This document shows, in pieces, positions 5,326 through 6,108 of a DNA stretch of 6,108 nt (the first letter of the stretch is position 1; the number at the start of each line of letters is the position of its first letter). The position numbers and the translations under genes were made by a program. The notes under the pieces were generated by a model. The model did no database searches and was not told the origin of the DNA. It saw only the letters and a list, made by a program, of their open reading frames with translations. Source of the DNA: Marinilabilia sp. UBA5340. Its GTDB lineage: Bacteria > Bacteroidota > Bacteroidia > Bacteroidales > Marinilabiliaceae. Location: NCBI GenBank assembly GCA_002411085.1, contig DHQK01000099.1, forward strand, positions 32,613-38,720, read 5' to 3'.

Positions 5326-6108
5326 TTATTTTCTTCTTGCTCGCTTCTCCATCAAAAGCAGGGAATAATAAATAAACCTGTTGACGGGTACTTCCAAACC
5401 GATTTCATCGGCAAGTTTCACCACGCTTCCGTTCTGATACTCCAATTCTGATGGTTTTCCTTCCCATACATCACGGGTAAGCGATGAGGTCGATTCCGGA
5501 GGAAAAGTGTCGATAAAGGCCATGGTTTTGTCCACAAAATCCGAGTCAATATTGACGCCTTTTTTATGGGCCAGTAAAGCAACTTCATCAAACAAATCGC
5601 GCATCACTTTTCGGGTTTCCGGTTGTTCTCTGACTTCTCCGTAGGTGGATCGTGTAACGGCCAGCCAGGCACTTACACAGATAGAGATGAACTTTTTCCA
5701 TAAGTCGGCCTGGATATCTTTTGCAACTCTGCCTTTGAAACCACTTTCATTAAAAACTTTTTCCAGTGCATAAACCCTGTCTGTTTTGCTGTTGTTGCAT
5801 TCGCCAAACACGATGGTGGGATCGACGGCCAGGTGATTGATCTTTCCCGGGCCTTCTATTTTGCTGATAATGCGGCAAAGTCCCGAGAGTACATTCTTTT
5901 GAGGTAAAAACTCTTTGAGTTCGTCACTGGCCAAAACTCCGTTTTGTAATGGCAGTACCATGGTGTTTTGTCCTATTACAGACGTTAACTGGCGCGCAAT
6001 ATCTTTTACCTGCCATGCTTTAACCGAAATAATGATCAGGTCGGGCTCTTCTGCTTCACTTATTTTTTCAGTGACATTGACCTTTGTCACTGAAAAATCG
6101 CCATTGAT
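5326..6108 (-). CDS. ketopantoate reductase (ApbA/PanE) family dehydrogenase, N-terminus cut off
   Basis: 260 residues are visible on the minus strand. The frame stays open to the right edge, so the start and the GxGxxG NADP-binding loop lie outside. Members reduce 2-oxo acids with NADPH; PanE makes pantoate for coenzyme A. Visible, counted from the edge: the end of the Rossmann domain with PDLIIISVKAWQV (22-34); PLQNGV (53-58), the usual QNG motif; the all-helical C-terminal domain with WKKF (137-140), whose second lysine (139) aligns with catalytic K176 of E. coli PanE; and SELEYQNG (220-227), whose first glutamate (221) aligns with E256. The asparagine four residues after the lysine in PanE (N180) is isoleucine here, and the INPLTA stretch is SAWLAV, as in divergent paralogues of the family. 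Pantoate synthesis is therefore possible but unproven, so no symbol is given. A GTG at 6088-6090 is an internal codon, not the start. It converges with the exported-protein gene and is independent of the hydrogenase cluster. Confidence 0.88.
   Translation of the reverse strand: MNGDFSVTKVNVTEKISEAEEPDLIIISVKAWQVKDIARQLTSVIGQNTMVLPLQNGVLASDELKEFLPQKNVLSGLCRIISKIEGPGKINHLAVDPTIVFGECNNSKTDRVYALEKVFNESGFKGRVAKDIQADLWKKFISICVSAWLAVTRSTYGEVREQPETRKVMRDLFDEVALLAHKKGVNIDSDFVDKTMAFIDTFPPESTSSLTRDVWEGKPSELEYQNGSVVKLADEIGLEVPVNRFIYYSLLLMEKRARRK

Noticed and set aside
6088..6090. GTG as the start of the minus-strand dehydrogenase
   Set aside because: The frame continues to the window edge with family-like sequence, and starting here would remove the NADP-binding half of the Rossmann domain.
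1..6108. CRISPR array, tRNA, toxin-antitoxin, phage or defence genes
   Set aside because: No regularly spaced direct repeats, no cloverleaf-like segment and no protein motif of these kinds was seen on either strand.

Overview
The window reads as ordinary chromosome of an anaerobic, fermentative bacterium, most likely a member of the Bacteroidota. Pointers are the near absence of Shine-Dalgarno sites before hydA, hydC and the small exported protein, a perfect TAnnTTTG-type -7 element in one gap, a moderate G+C content, and a degenerate intergenic palindrome of a kind I associate with that phylum. The phylum call is an inference, not a proof.

Positions 1-2934 hold three co-directional genes for a multimeric NAD-linked [FeFe]-hydrogenase. 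They are the 3' part of hydB (NuoF-like flavoprotein subunit, cut by the left edge), hydA (NuoG-like N-terminus plus H-cluster domain, complete) and hydC (NuoE-like [2Fe-2S] subunit, complete). Electrons can be traced through visible cluster motifs: four N3-type cysteines and a 2x[4Fe-4S] ferredoxin tail in HydB, five Fe-S sites and the H-cluster in HydA, and one [2Fe-2S] in HydC. The complex most likely couples H2 to NAD(H) and possibly ferredoxin (the bifurcating HydABC/Hnd type), but sequence alone cannot settle whether it bifurcates.

After a 181-nt gap with two inverted repeats comes hydG (3116-4549), the radical-SAM tyrosine lyase that makes the CO and cyanide ligands of the H-cluster, so catalytic subunits and a maturase sit side by side. 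hydE and hydF are not in the window. A perfect 10-bp-arm palindrome overlaps the probable -7 region and ribosome site of hydG and is the best candidate regulatory element here.

Positions 4601-5158 encode a small, cysteine-free exported protein that I do not recognise. It converges with a minus-strand gene (5326 to the right edge) for a ketopantoate-reductase-family dehydrogenase whose N-terminal NADP-binding motif lies outside the window. The 167-nt convergent gap is almost wholly occupied by a nested imperfect palindrome that looks like a decayed MITE-like element and may also act as a two-way terminator.

I found no CRISPR array, tRNA, rRNA, transposase or defence gene, and no sign of a wholly new system. 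The second-look items are the intergenic inverted repeats, the unrecognised exported protein and the subunit order.
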